From Methylomonas sp. LW13 (GTDB taxonomy: Bacteria > Pseudomonadota > Gammaproteobacteria > Methylococcales > Methylomonadaceae): a DNA stretch of 64,000 nt. The stretch spans positions 4,836,001 through 4,900,000 of the forward strand of contig NZ_CP033381.1 of the NCBI RefSeq assembly GCF_016865255.1, written 5' to 3'. Made by a program: the position numbers and the translations under genes. The number at the start of each line of letters is the position of its first letter. Within the stretch, counting starts at the first letter, position 1. This document shows, piece after piece, positions 42,178 to 51,916 of the stretch. The notes beneath the pieces were generated by a model. It had not been told where the DNA came from. It made no database searches and saw only the letters and a program-made list of their open reading frames with translations.

Positions 42178-44871
42178 TTATTCAAACCCATACCCAAACT
42201 CGCCATCCTCGACCTTGACATGGACCCGCTCAATCGGCGTGCCCTCCATCATCCGAGTCAAAAACTCCTCGCTAATCTTCGGCAACACGGTATTGGTCAA
42301 GATCGCGTCTATCATCCGCCCGCCGCTTTCCAATTCAGTACAACGGCTGGCAATCAGTTTGATGACTTCGTCGTCGTAACTGAACGGGACTTTGTGCGAT
42401 TCTTCGACGCGCTTTTTGATTCGGCCCAATTGCAACCGGGCGATTGCGCCTATCATTTCGTCGTTGAGAGGGTAGTAAGGAATAACGACTAAACGTCCAA
42501 GCAAGGCTGGCGGAAATACTTTTAACAACGGTTCCCGCAAAGCTTTGGCAATGCCTTCCGGCTCCGGCATTAAATCCGGGTCTTTGCACAAGTTGGCAAT
42601 CAGGTCTGTGCCGGCGTTGGTGGTCAACAAAATCAAGGTATTTTTGAAATCGATAACCCGGCCTTCGCCGTCTTCCATCCAGCCTTTGTCGAACACCTGG
42701 AAGAATATCTCGTGCACATCGGGGTGGGCTTTTTCCACTTCGTCCAGCAATACCACGCTGTAGGGGCGGCGCCTTACCGCTTCAGTCAACACGCCGCCTT
42801 CGCCGTAACCGACATAGCCCGGAGGCGCGCCTTTCAGGGTGGAAACGGTATGCGCTTCCTGGTATTCGCTCATGTTGATGGTGATGACGTTTTGCTCGCC
42901 GCCATATAAGGTTTCGGCTAGCGCCAACGCGGTTTCTGTCTTACCCACACCGGAAGTACCGGCCAGCATGAATACGCCGATGGGCTTGTTCGGATTATCC
43001 AGGCCTGCGCGCGAGGTCTGGATGCGCTTGGCTATCATCTCCAGTGCGTGGCGTTGGCCGATGATGCGCTGCTCCAGCAAATCCGGCAGCTTCAGTACCG
43101 TTTCGATTTCATTTTTGACCATCCGGCCAACCGGAATGCCGGTCCAATCTTGCACAACAGCGCCTACAGCCTGCTGATCGACGGTTGGCAAAATTAGCGG
43201 CGACTCGCCTTGTTGTGCGTGGAGTTGAGCCTGCAAGGCTTTCAATTCGGTCAGCCAGGCGTCGCGATCGTTGGCTTCGCTACCAGTATCGCCTTCCGCC
43301 GGTTCGGCTGTATCGACAGCGTGTCCAGCCGATCTGAGTTTGCCGCGCAATTCCAAAATCTTGCCGACCAATTCCTTCTCGGCATTCCAACGCTCTTCCA
43401 AACCAGCCAGCCGCTCCTGTTCGGCAGCCAATTTTTCGTTAGCTACTTGCTCCCGCGCAGCCACTTCGACACCGACGGCTTTTTCCCGGCCGATAATCGC
43501 CAACTCAGTTTCCAAGGCTTCTATGCGTTTACGGCAGTCGTCCACTTCGGCGGGCACCGCGTGTTGGCTGATGCCGACCCGGGCACAGGCGGTGTCTAAT
43601 AAGCTGACAGCCTTATCTGGTAATTGCCGGGCCGGGATATAGCGATGGGATAATTTGACGGCCGCTTCCAGCGCTTCATCCAGAATCAACACCTGGTGAT
43701 GTTTTTCCTGCACCGAGACCACGCCGCGCATCATGCTGATCGCTTTGGCTTCACTAGGCTCCAACACTTGCACGACCTGAAAACGTCGGGTCAAAGCCGG
43801 GTCTTTTTCGATATGTTTTTTGTATTCCGCCCAGGTAGTGGCTGCCACGGTACGCAATTGCCCACGCGCCAGCGCCGGTTTTAACAAGTTGGCGGCGTCG
43901 CCGGTGCCGGCTGCACCACCGGCGCCGACCAAGGTATGGGCTTCGTCGATAAACAGAATGATGGGTTTTGGCGAGGCTTGCACTTCTTCGATGACTTGCC
44001 GCAGGCGGTTTTCGAATTCGCCTTTCATACTGGCACCGGCCTGTAACAAGCCAACATCCAAGGTCCGCAAGCTCACATCGCGTAATGAAGGGGGCACGTC
44101 GCCGGCGACAATTTTCAAAGCAAAACCCTCAACTACCGCCGTTTTGCCGACACCGGCCTCGCCGGTCAGAATCGGATTGTTCTGCCGGCGGCGCATCAGA
44201 ATATCGATGACCTGCCGAATCTCTTCCTCACGGCCCACGATAGGATCTATTTTGCCGTTACGCGCCTGCTCGGTCAGGTCAACGGTAAATTGTTTCAGCG
44301 CCTCCTGCTTGCCCATCGCTGCCGGTGCAATCGCACCGCTGGCTTCGCCGGGCGTAGCGCCAACCAGCGAACCATCATTGGCAACCAATCCGTCTTCCGG
44401 TGAACCGGACACAATCTTCGGCAACTCGTCGGAAACCGTATCCGGTTTGAGTTTTTCGAACTCTTTGGAAATTCCCAGCAACTCGTTGCGCAAGGATTTG
44501 GTTTTCAACATACCGACCAATAAATGGCCGCTGCGCACCTGAGACTCACCGAACAACAATGTGCCGAAGACCCAGCCGCGTTCGACACTATCCTCGATAT
44601 GCGGCGAAAAATCGGAAATAGCCGTAGAACCGCGCGGCAAGCGGTCCAGCGCGTTAGTCACGTCCTTGGCAATCACCGAGGCATCCAAACCGTAATGCTT
44701 CACCAAGCGGTGCAAATCGGAGTCTTGCAGTTGTAGCAGTTGGCTTAACCAATGCACCAACTCGACATAGGGGTTGCCTCTTAGTTTGCAAAACACCGTC
44801 GCACCCTCGACGGCTTTGTAACAAACCTTGTTCAATTTCCCAAACAACTTGACTCGGCTAATTTCCGCCAT
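42178..44871 (-). CDS. clpV: T6SS AAA+ sheath-disassembly ATPase ClpV (TssH)
   Basis: 897 residues. A Clp N-domain (KLNKVCYKAVEGATVFCKL), first AAA+ module with Walker A GEAGVGKTA and Walker B ILFIDEAH, a coiled middle domain around residues 410-550, and a second AAA+ module with GTSGVGKTET and VVLLDEVEKAHPD. It pulls apart contracted TssBC sheaths for reuse. It is 33 bp after tssG. Confidence 0.96.
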   Translation of the reverse strand: MAEISRVKLFGKLNKVCYKAVEGATVFCKLRGNPYVELVHWLSQLLQLQDSDLHRLVKHYGLDASVIAKDVTNALDRLPRGSTAISDFSPHIEDSVERGWVFGTLLFGESQVRSGHLLVGMLKTKSLRNELLGISKEFEKLKPDTVSDELPKIVSGSPEDGLVANDGSLVGATPGEASGAIAPAAMGKQEALKQFTVDLTEQARNGKIDPIVGREEEIRQVIDILMRRRQNNPILTGEAGVGKTAVVEGFALKIVAGDVPPSLRDVSLRTLDVGLLQAGASMKGEFENRLRQVIEEVQASPKPIILFIDEAHTLVGAGGAAGTGDAANLLKPALARGQLRTVAATTWAEYKKHIEKDPALTRRFQVVQVLEPSEAKAISMMRGVVSVQEKHHQVLILDEALEAAVKLSHRYIPARQLPDKAVSLLDTACARVGISQHAVPAEVDDCRKRIEALETELAIIGREKAVGVEVAAREQVANEKLAAEQERLAGLEERWNAEKELVGKILELRGKLRSAGHAVDTAEPAEGDTGSEANDRDAWLTELKALQAQLHAQQGESPLILPTVDQQAVGAVVQDWTGIPVGRMVKNEIETVLKLPDLLEQRIIGQRHALEMIAKRIQTSRAGLDNPNKPIGVFMLAGTSGVGKTETALALAETLYGGEQNVITINMSEYQEAHTVSTLKGAPPGYVGYGEGGVLTEAVRRRPYSVVLLDEVEKAHPDVHEIFFQVFDKGWMEDGEGRVIDFKNTLILLTTNAGTDLIANLCKDPDLMPEPEGIAKALREPLLKVFPPALLGRLVVIPYYPLNDEMIGAIARLQLGRIKKRVEESHKVPFSYDDEVIKLIASRCTELESGGRMIDAILTNTVLPKISEEFLTRMMEGTPIERVHVKVEDGEFGYGFE

Positions 44872-44904
44872 GGTGTTTATTCCTCGCTAAAGTTTAAGTG
44901 TGGT

Positions 44905-45960
44905 TCAGCAGGCAGCATCAGCCTGTATAAACGGATTAAGCGTTAAATCATCGGCATCGCCTGCACCGCGGCGCGGTCCCAACCAAGTACTCCAACCCAA
45001 TTGCGCATCGCCGTTCATACTATTCGCGCCGGTCGTTTCGGGTTTTCCTAAGGCCAGCTCTTCCGGTACTTCGGCTTTTTCCAAAATCAATTGTGCGTCC
45101 CAGACCATTTCGTCGCCGACATAATTGCGGACGATGGCCACCAACTTGGGCAATAACGCCCCGCCCGGCAGCAAGGCCAAATATAGGCTACGGCGCAACG
45201 GCCCGATAACGACACGAAACTTATGTTGGCAACCCCAAACGCTAGCGCCGATCACAACAGAGCTCCCCAGAGAACAGGTGTCTTTGCTCCAGCCCAAACG
45301 AGTTTGCTCACGGGGTTGAATGTCCATCCATTCGCCAACAAATTCGGCGACGCGGACCGGCACTTTAAAAATATCCGAGACAATGGCCTGTAAACCCCCT
45401 GGATGTTTGGTCTGCGCGGCAAAATGCCCGGCATAAAACAATTTGCCTCGGTCGGTCAGTGCGTCCCGGTTCTGAAACGGCGCCCCGGAAATACCCAGCA
45501 TGGCTCCCACGTAAAAACCAAAGCGGTCTGTATCCGGCCGGTCGTAATGCACTTCCGGGCGGGCATTGGCCCAGGCCCGGTAAAACAAACTAATCATGCG
45601 ATGATGAAAAACATCGGCAAAACGAGCAAAGGTCGGATCGTGATGGTGGCGCTGCCGCTCTCGGGCATACTCGGTCAAATGCAGCGGCAGCGGGCCGTTG
45701 GGACCGAACAAACCCATAAAATTCACCGCCAATCTCGGTTTACCCAGCCCCGTCCCGCCCGGCGAATAGTAATCGACAGCGGTAGCAGGAAATTCCAGTT
45801 CCGGCTCCTGGGAAAAACGCACCGCATCGTCGGCCGCTTTTACACTGGTACCGAAACGCGGCTTATCGCTATTCAGGCATTCGATTAACCGCACCGCCTC
45901 GAAAAAATCGAAGCGCGACGCATCCTTCGTCAATTCACCGATTAAATCGTGTGCCGACAT
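44905..45960 (-). CDS. tssG: T6SS baseplate protein TssG
   Basis: 351 residues. The N-terminal SRFDFFEAVRLIECL and FMGLFGPNGPLPLHLTEYAR are typical TssG. It forms the TssFG wedge of the baseplate with the overlapping tssF product. The frame is open six codons upstream, but the ATG at 45960 has a GAGG site. It overlaps the end of tssF by 19 bp. Confidence 0.94.
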   Translation of the reverse strand: MSAHDLIGELTKDASRFDFFEAVRLIECLNSDKPRFGTSVKAADDAVRFSQEPELEFPATAVDYYSPGGTGLGKPRLAVNFMGLFGPNGPLPLHLTEYARERQRHHHDPTFARFADVFHHRMISLFYRAWANARPEVHYDRPDTDRFGFYVGAMLGISGAPFQNRDALTDRGKLFYAGHFAAQTKHPGGLQAIVSDIFKVPVRVAEFVGEWMDIQPREQTRLGWSKDTCSLGSSVVIGASVWGCQHKFRVVIGPLRRSLYLALLPGGALLPKLVAIVRNYVGDEMVWDAQLILEKAEVPEELALGKPETTGANSMNGDAQLGWSTWLGPRRGAGDADDLTLNPFIQADAAC

Positions 45961-47828
45961 CCCATCCTCGCAGGCCAACGGGCCACTTCACCACGATCAG
46001 TAGTGCGTATTACGGTTTCTACGAAAGAATTGATCGATACATACCGAGCGAAAAACCGCTCCAATACCGTTGCCAGCAGAAAATAGCCGCCACCTTCAAA
46101 CGCCGACTCGTCCAGCATGACGGTAATTTCCAAGCCGCGCCCAAACACCATCGGCCCCTTTGCATCGATGCGTCTGACCACATTTTTTGAAGCCACGGAA
46201 AGCACGCCCTCAACCTGTTTCTTGATGGCCGGTTCGCGCTGGTCGGCATACAGGCCCAACAATTCACGCAATGCCGCCGCACCGCTCTTGGCATCGGTAT
46301 CCAGCAGCGACAGATAGTTCAGCGACAAATGATTGATCAGGCGCCACACGGTATCGGCCTCATACGCAGCCGGCAGCGGCCGGGTCGGGCCGGCGATACA
46401 ACGCACCGATTTCACCGGCGCACTAACTTGCAAGGTAAAATCGGTATCACCTTGGCCTACCGGCATCACCAGCGGCAAATCACGATTGGTACATAAGGTA
46501 TCCAGCCCCAATTGCGCCAACTTGCCGGAATACGGCGCCTGGGCCGCATCGACCAAGGACACAAAAACTTCGCTGCCGATATAACTGGAACGCACTCCCT
46601 TGCGACGTTGATTTGACGACAGCACGCGATTCACTCGCCGTAAGCTGAAAAACGCAGTTTCCCCGGCGTGCTGGTAGGACGCTTTAGAGCCGTAAAAAGG
46701 CAGAAAGGCCTGTTCGCTCTCCTGATCGGCACCGAAACCGGTGGCTTCATTGACGCTATGCACTTCATAATCCATTGGCCTACTGCGATCCACCACGATG
46801 TGATATTCAGACTGCCGCTGGTCGATATGGATCCGGTCGGCACGTTTAGGGAACAAATTGATAGCCGGCACGCAGAACAAGGCCAAATTGTTCTGATCCA
46901 ACACATTAATCAGTTGCGGTTCGCTGCGGTCGAACAGCACGAACAACTCAATCTGTTCACTGTCACAGTTACTTGCTAGCTCTCCCAGTCCACCGAGTTC
47001 GACAAACAGGTAACGGTCCGGGAAGGCGAAATATTCCTGCAATATTCGATAACCGTCGAACGAGCGCGGCGTCTGTCTGAGTAAAGCCTCGTCCGGTTCG
47101 AACCCCAGACCGCGTACCCCCCCAGCAGACAGCGTGCGAATTTCCGTCGAGACCCCGTTATGGAAACTGCCGACAATGCCGCTTACATTTGCCAACAGTT
47201 GTTCGTACAAGCGATACGGGATATTGCCGACACCGCGCAGAAACAACGGCAGCCGGTCCAGGGCAATTTCGTTGAACTTTAAACCGCCCACACTATTCAA
47301 GACGATACGTAAGGCCGCTTTGACCGGTCCGCGAAAATGTTTGGCCGTCAAGCCGCGACTGGACACGGCAGCCAGACTCGGTAGATATTCAATTTGGCCT
47401 ATCTGCAACGGTAACAGTTGCAAGTCTTGCGCAGTACGGTACTCGCAGGCCGTTTGTTCGCCTCTGGCGATCTGGCTGCGCAACACCGTATCCTTGGCTA
47501 TCGTGATCCCGTCTGCCAGAGCCGCTTCGGCAAAATCGGGTTTCATCTCCACCACCGTCATTGATGGCGTAGCCGACAAATAGTGCGGATAGATAATCTG
47601 CAATAATTGCTGGGTAAAGTTGGGAAACTCGGAGTCGACTTTCAGTTGCACCCGAGCCGCCATAAAAGCGAAGCCTTCGAATAAGCGCTCTACATACGGG
47701 TCGGAACATTCGAAAGTATCCAAGCCCAAGCGATTGGCTATTTTCGGAAACTCTGCGGCAAACTCCGCGCCTACTTCACGGACGTATTGCAACTCGCGGT
47801 TATAGTATTTAAGCAGCCGGGGATCCAT
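45942..47828 (-). CDS. tssF: T6SS baseplate protein TssF
   Basis: 628 residues. It starts DPRLLKYYNRELQYVREVGA with the family segments FAAEFPKIANRLGLD and YVERLFEGFAFMAARV; the C-terminal part has FGRGLEITVMLDESAFEGGG and RYVSINSFVETV. The longer open frame reaching 47921 overlaps tssE, but the ATG at 47828, 2 bp after the tssE stop, is the family start. Confidence 0.95.
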   Translation of the reverse strand: MDPRLLKYYNRELQYVREVGAEFAAEFPKIANRLGLDTFECSDPYVERLFEGFAFMAARVQLKVDSEFPNFTQQLLQIIYPHYLSATPSMTVVEMKPDFAEAALADGITIAKDTVLRSQIARGEQTACEYRTAQDLQLLPLQIGQIEYLPSLAAVSSRGLTAKHFRGPVKAALRIVLNSVGGLKFNEIALDRLPLFLRGVGNIPYRLYEQLLANVSGIVGSFHNGVSTEIRTLSAGGVRGLGFEPDEALLRQTPRSFDGYRILQEYFAFPDRYLFVELGGLGELASNCDSEQIELFVLFDRSEPQLINVLDQNNLALFCVPAINLFPKRADRIHIDQRQSEYHIVVDRSRPMDYEVHSVNEATGFGADQESEQAFLPFYGSKASYQHAGETAFFSLRRVNRVLSSNQRRKGVRSSYIGSEVFVSLVDAAQAPYSGKLAQLGLDTLCTNRDLPLVMPVGQGDTDFTLQVSAPVKSVRCIAGPTRPLPAAYEADTVWRLINHLSLNYLSLLDTDAKSGAAALRELLGLYADQREPAIKKQVEGVLSVASKNVVRRIDAKGPMVFGRGLEITVMLDESAFEGGGYFLLATVLERFFARYVSINSFVETVIRTTDRGEVARWPARMGCRHTI

Positions 47829-47830
47829 GG

Positions 47831-48334
47831 TTAACCGTCCAGTTCCTTGACGCTGATTTCGCCGGTTTCCAGATCCAGGTCGCTGCGAATGTATAAATGT
47901 ATCGGCAGCGGCTGCGCCCACAAATCGCCTTCGATACGAAACGACAACGCCTTGTGATTCATTTGATCATCGGCTTTTGCCAATTCTACCGACAGCGAGT
48001 CCGCCAAGATTCTCGGCTCGAAATCGTTAATTGCCTGCCGGACTTTACGTTCGATCTTTTTAACGTCAATCCCGGTCAGCGATACGCCGGACAAGACCGG
48101 TGTCCCGTAATTCAATACGGAACGAGCCACAAACGGATAGTCGGTCAAATTGACCATGCTCTCGAACGCTGCGGTATTCAGAAGCCAGCTTAAATCGCGC
48201 AATACGCTTTGCCGCAACTGGCGCAGAGACATGACACGTTGCTCGCGGGTTTCCGCGCGTTTGTCGGGAGCTTCGTCGGTCAACCGATCCAGCAAGGACG
48301 GTTGGAGACGTTCCGCGTGCAGTAAATCGGCCAT
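47831..48334 (-). CDS. tssE: T6SS baseplate protein TssE (gp25-like)
   Basis: 167 residues with the gp25/lysozyme-like fold pattern (LRQSVLRDLSWLLNTAAFES, PFVARSVLNYGTPVLSG, VRQAINDFEPRIL). It nucleates the sheath at the baseplate. Its start overlaps the tagJ stop by one base. Confidence 0.94.
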   Translation of the reverse strand: MADLLHAERLQPSLLDRLTDEAPDKRAETREQRVMSLRQLRQSVLRDLSWLLNTAAFESMVNLTDYPFVARSVLNYGTPVLSGVSLTGIDVKKIERKVRQAINDFEPRILADSLSVELAKADDQMNHKALSFRIEGDLWAQPLPIHLYIRSDLDLETGEISVKELDG

Positions 48335-49140
48335 TATTCCAGCCCTGCCGGCGCATTGAATTCAATAGTACGGACATCTAACAGCGCGTAATCGTCGACG
48401 TCGGTAGCCAATAGGCGCTGTCCCTTGCCATGCATTAAACCGTCTGCGACTTCATTCCATTCGGTTAAACGGGACAGGCGGATGCGAGCGTCCGAGTCGG
48501 CTTCCGAACCCGGATAACGGCAAGGTATCAAGCCGCTGGCTTCGCCACCATTGATCCAGGTAAATTGCGCCGGTATCCATACCAAATCGCGTAAATCGGT
48601 GGGTTTTTCCAGCTGTATCTTGCTGATCTGCATAAACGGCACCCAGTAGTAGCGACCATTGACGACAGCCTCCAACACCGGTCCCAAACGGCTATCAGCG
48701 TCTGCTAACCATTCAAACGGTGTACCGTCCAACGCTCCAGCGGTAGCCGGCGCCTGCTGTAAGGCCTCAGTTCGTAATGCCACGGCCTGCTGAAAATCGC
48801 CGCTGTTTTCCCGTATTAGCGCTTCTAACAGTAAAGCCAGCCATGCTGGCGGCTCGCCAAAAATCAGCGGCGTTTTGCGTGCGGCAAACACGTCCTTACG
48901 TAAGGCTTCACAGAGTAAAACTTGTTCGTAGGTACTAACCATCAACAAGGTGGAGGCATCCAAGTCGCGCAACACATTAAGTTGATTTAGCGCCTTATCC
49001 CACAGGCCCTGCACGCAATACAGCTGAAACAGCAGGATCCGCGATTTAGGATCGGCCGGATTTTGCCTGATGTACTGCTGGGTTTGCTGCAATGCCGCAT
49101 CCAGCTCGCCTTCGGCGATAAGACGTGAAACGTCCTGCAT
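48334..49140 (-). CDS. tagJ: T6SS accessory protein TagJ (ImpE/SciE family)
   Basis: 268 residues. N-terminal TPR-like helices (LIAEGELDAALQQTQQYIRQ, GLWDKALNQLNVLRD) followed by a C-terminal domain with RYYWVPFMQISKIQLEKPTD. TagJ binds the sheath protein TssB and modulates ClpV. It occurs in T6SSs of the Pseudomonas H1 type, consistent with the fha and tagF-pppA genes here. The ATG at 49140 has GGAG 6 nt upstream. Confidence 0.9.
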   Translation of the reverse strand: MQDVSRLIAEGELDAALQQTQQYIRQNPADPKSRILLFQLYCVQGLWDKALNQLNVLRDLDASTLLMVSTYEQVLLCEALRKDVFAARKTPLIFGEPPAWLALLLEALIRENSGDFQQAVALRTEALQQAPATAGALDGTPFEWLADADSRLGPVLEAVVNGRYYWVPFMQISKIQLEKPTDLRDLVWIPAQFTWINGGEASGLIPCRYPGSEADSDARIRLSRLTEWNEVADGLMHGKGQRLLATDVDDYALLDVRTIEFNAPAGLE

Positions 49141-49200
49141 ACGATTCTCCGATGAGTGCAAAAATAACCCCAGTGGTGTTGGTTCCACCGGGGTCGGCGA

Positions 49201-49683
49201 TTACACGGTTTCGTTTTTCATCAAGTTCCAACCTTTGAATGCGCCGGCGGCTGGTGCTTCGCCTTCGCCGAAAGTGTTGTACTTCATTTTAACTTCGTTG
49301 AAGTTGATGGATATGCTCTCGTGAGGGCGGTCACCGCCGCTGGATTGGCTGTAGCCGCTGATGATAGCGTCGGCCAGTTCGATTTCCAGATACACTTGAC
49401 CCTTGGCATCCGCGCCGCCGGTTTGGATGAAATGGAATGTTGCTGTACCCAAGCTTTTGCCGCAGATGGACTGCATCCACAGGTCGACGGACGCGATGTC
49501 CATGCTTTTAGTCAGGGTGACTTCGGAAAACGAAGGATTGCTGGTATCGCGGTCTTTGCCGACGCCGCTGGTCGAAATGGCACGACCTACGCCCATTTGC
49601 AAACTGTCTACGGTAATCCAGTCCGTATGGCTGGCTACGGTGCTATCGCCTTTAATTTCGGTCGCGAATTTTAATAAGATCAT
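49201..49683 (-). CDS. hcp: Hcp tube protein (TssD)
   Basis: 160 residues. The Hcp beta barrel is evident (FATEIKGDSTVASHTDWITV, SEVTLTKSMDIASVDLWMQS, YLEIELADAIISGYSQSSGG, ESISINFNEVKMKYNTFG). It forms the inner tube and can shelter small effectors. Good AGGAG ribosome-binding site. Confidence 0.97.
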   Translation of the reverse strand: MILLKFATEIKGDSTVASHTDWITVDSLQMGVGRAISTSGVGKDRDTSNPSFSEVTLTKSMDIASVDLWMQSICGKSLGTATFHFIQTGGADAKGQVYLEIELADAIISGYSQSSGGDRPHESISINFNEVKMKYNTFGEGEAPAAGAFKGWNLMKNETV

Positions 49684-49849
49684 AGTGCTCTCCTTTCGAA
49701 GTTAGTGATAAAAATACAAACGGGCATCCACCCACAGATTTACAGCTCCGGCAAGCCGGGATATAAAACGACTAACCGCCACTGCCGGGAATTTCGTATT
49801 GCTGCCCCGGCAAATAGCGTACTTCCTAGCCTTATTCAACGAATAGGAC
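49684..49849. other. Intergenic region between tssC and hcp
   Basis: GC-rich short hairpins on the minus strand (TGCCGGG / CCCGGCA, and CCGGCTTGCCGG) without T runs. Possibly processing or attenuation signals that help raise hcp transcript level relative to the rest of the operon; this is inference. Confidence 0.35.
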
Positions 49850-51337
49850 TTAACCTTTTTGCGACGGTAATTTAGATGTCAGTCGCAAGGAAACCGTCAA
49901 CCCTTCCAACTGATAGTGCGGTCTAAGGAAAAACTTAGATTGATAATATCCAGGATTACCCTCGACTTCCTCGACCACCACTTCCGCACCGGCCAATGGC
50001 CGACGCGCTTTGTCTTTTTCGGTGGCCACTGCTGGATTGGTCAACACGTATTGGCTGATCCAGGTGTTCAACCACGCCTGCATGTCTTGGCGCTCCTTGA
50101 ACGATCCGATTTTGTCTCGAACGATGCATTTCAGATAGTGCGCAAACCGGCAGGTAGCAAACAAATACGGCAGGCGCGCAGCCAAGTTGGCGTTGGCGGT
50201 GGCATCCGGATCGGTGTATTCCGCAGGTTTTTGCAGCGATTGCGCGCCGATGAATGCGGCGAAATCGGTATTTTTTTTGTGCAACAAGGGCATGAAACCG
50301 CTTTTGGCCAATTCCGCTTCACGGCGGTCGGTAATGGCGATCTCGGTCGGGCACTTCATGTCGACGCCGCCTTCGTCGGTCGGAAACGAATGCACCGGTA
50401 ATCCTTCCACTGCGCCACCGGATTCAATACCGCGAATCTGCGAACACCAACCGTAATATTTGAACGAGCGATTGATGTTGACTGCCATCGCGTAAGCAGC
50501 GTTAGACCACGTATATTTACTGCTATCAGCGCCCGAGGTGTCTTCCTCGAAATCAAACTCTTCGACCGGATCGGTTTTCGAGCCATAAGGTAAACGGCTC
50601 AGGAAGCGCGGCATAGCCAAACCGAGGTAACGGGAATCTTCGGACTCGCGCAACGAGCGCCAAGCCGCGTATTCCGGCGTTTGAAAAATTTTGGTCAAAT
50701 CACGCGGATTGGCCAATTCGGACCAACTTTCCATTTGCAGCACCGATGGCGCCACGCCGGAAATGAACGGGGTATGCGCGGAGGCACTGATTTTTGCCAT
50801 CTCGCCCAACAATTCCACATCTTGCGGACTGTGATCGAAATGGTAGTCGCCCACCAAGCAACCGAAGGGTTCGCCGCCAAAGGTGCCGTATTCTTCTTCG
50901 TACAGTTTTTTGAACAGCGGGCTTTGGTCCCAGGCGGTACCTTTGAATTTTTTCAGGGTTTTACCCAACTCGTTTTTGGTGATATTCAACACCCGAATTT
51001 TCAACATTTCGTCGGTTTCGGTGTTGTTGACCAAGTAATGCAAGCCGCGCCAGGCACCTTCCAGTTTTTGAAAATCGGGATGGTGTATGACGAGATTCAA
51101 TTGTTCGGTGATTTTCTGATCCAGGCTGGCGATAATCGACTGGATCGTTTTTATGGCATCGTCGGATACTTTGGAAACATCCTGCAACGCATATTGCGCC
51201 AGCGTTGTTACTGCGGTATTGACCTGATTGGCTGCCTCGGTGCCTGGTTTGAACTCCTTGGACAATAATGCGGAAAAATCGTCCAACTCCAGGGTTTGGG
51301 TTGCGCCTTGTCCGCCTTGGGTTTCTAATTCGGCCAT
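49850..51337 (-). CDS. tssC: T6SS sheath large subunit TssC
   Basis: 495 residues. Family segments include FQKLEGAWRGLHYLVNNTET, PFGCLVGDYHFDHSPQDVEL, FLSRLPYG and AYAMAVNINRSFKYYGWCSQ. With TssB it builds the contractile sheath that drives the Hcp tube. It starts 3 bp after tssB. Confidence 0.97.
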   Translation of the reverse strand: MAELETQGGQGATQTLELDDFSALLSKEFKPGTEAANQVNTAVTTLAQYALQDVSKVSDDAIKTIQSIIASLDQKITEQLNLVIHHPDFQKLEGAWRGLHYLVNNTETDEMLKIRVLNITKNELGKTLKKFKGTAWDQSPLFKKLYEEEYGTFGGEPFGCLVGDYHFDHSPQDVELLGEMAKISASAHTPFISGVAPSVLQMESWSELANPRDLTKIFQTPEYAAWRSLRESEDSRYLGLAMPRFLSRLPYGSKTDPVEEFDFEEDTSGADSSKYTWSNAAYAMAVNINRSFKYYGWCSQIRGIESGGAVEGLPVHSFPTDEGGVDMKCPTEIAITDRREAELAKSGFMPLLHKKNTDFAAFIGAQSLQKPAEYTDPDATANANLAARLPYLFATCRFAHYLKCIVRDKIGSFKERQDMQAWLNTWISQYVLTNPAVATEKDKARRPLAGAEVVVEEVEGNPGYYQSKFFLRPHYQLEGLTVSLRLTSKLPSQKG

Positions 51338-51340
51338 GGC

Positions 51341-51871
51341 TTACTCCCCTTTTCCTTCAGCGGCATCACCGCCTGCTTCCGCCGGTTTCGCTGACGCCGC
51401 CAAGGTTTGTAGCAACGCGGGGTCGTTAACTAACTTCGCGATTAATTCCTCCGCGCCGGTTTTACCGTCCATATAGGTAATCAAGTTGGACAACTGGGTT
51501 CTGGCTTCCAAGACTTTATCCAAGCCCGCCACTTTTTTGGCAACCGCTGCGGGAGAAAAGTCATCCATACTTTCAAAGGTGATATCGACATTCAAATTAC
51601 CTTCGCCGGTCAAGGTATTGGGAACTTGGAATGCGACCCGTGGTTTCATCGATTTCAATCGATCATTGAAATTATCGACATCGATTTCCAACAATTTGCG
51701 ATCCGCCACTGGTGCTAAAGGTTCGGCTGGCTTACCCGACAAATCTGACATGACGCCCATCACGAACGGCAACTGCACCTTTTTTTCGGAACCGTAGAGT
51801 TCAACATCGTATTCAATCTGTACCCGGGGTGCCCGGTTTCGTTGTATAAACTTCTGACTACTTTCAGCCAT
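51341..51871 (-). CDS. tssB: T6SS sheath small subunit TssB
   Basis: 176 residues with the TssB signature RAPRVQIEYDVELYGSEKKV followed by LPFVMGVMSDLSG, then FNDRLKSMKPRVAFQVPNTL. It has an acidic Ala-rich tail. It pairs with TssC. Confidence 0.97.
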   Translation of the reverse strand: MAESSQKFIQRNRAPRVQIEYDVELYGSEKKVQLPFVMGVMSDLSGKPAEPLAPVADRKLLEIDVDNFNDRLKSMKPRVAFQVPNTLTGEGNLNVDITFESMDDFSPAAVAKKVAGLDKVLEARTQLSNLITYMDGKTGAEELIAKLVNDPALLQTLAASAKPAEAGGDAAEGKGE

Positions 51872-51916
51872 TGTATTCTCCGCTTGACATTAAGAAGGAC
51901 TACCAAAAATCAGTTT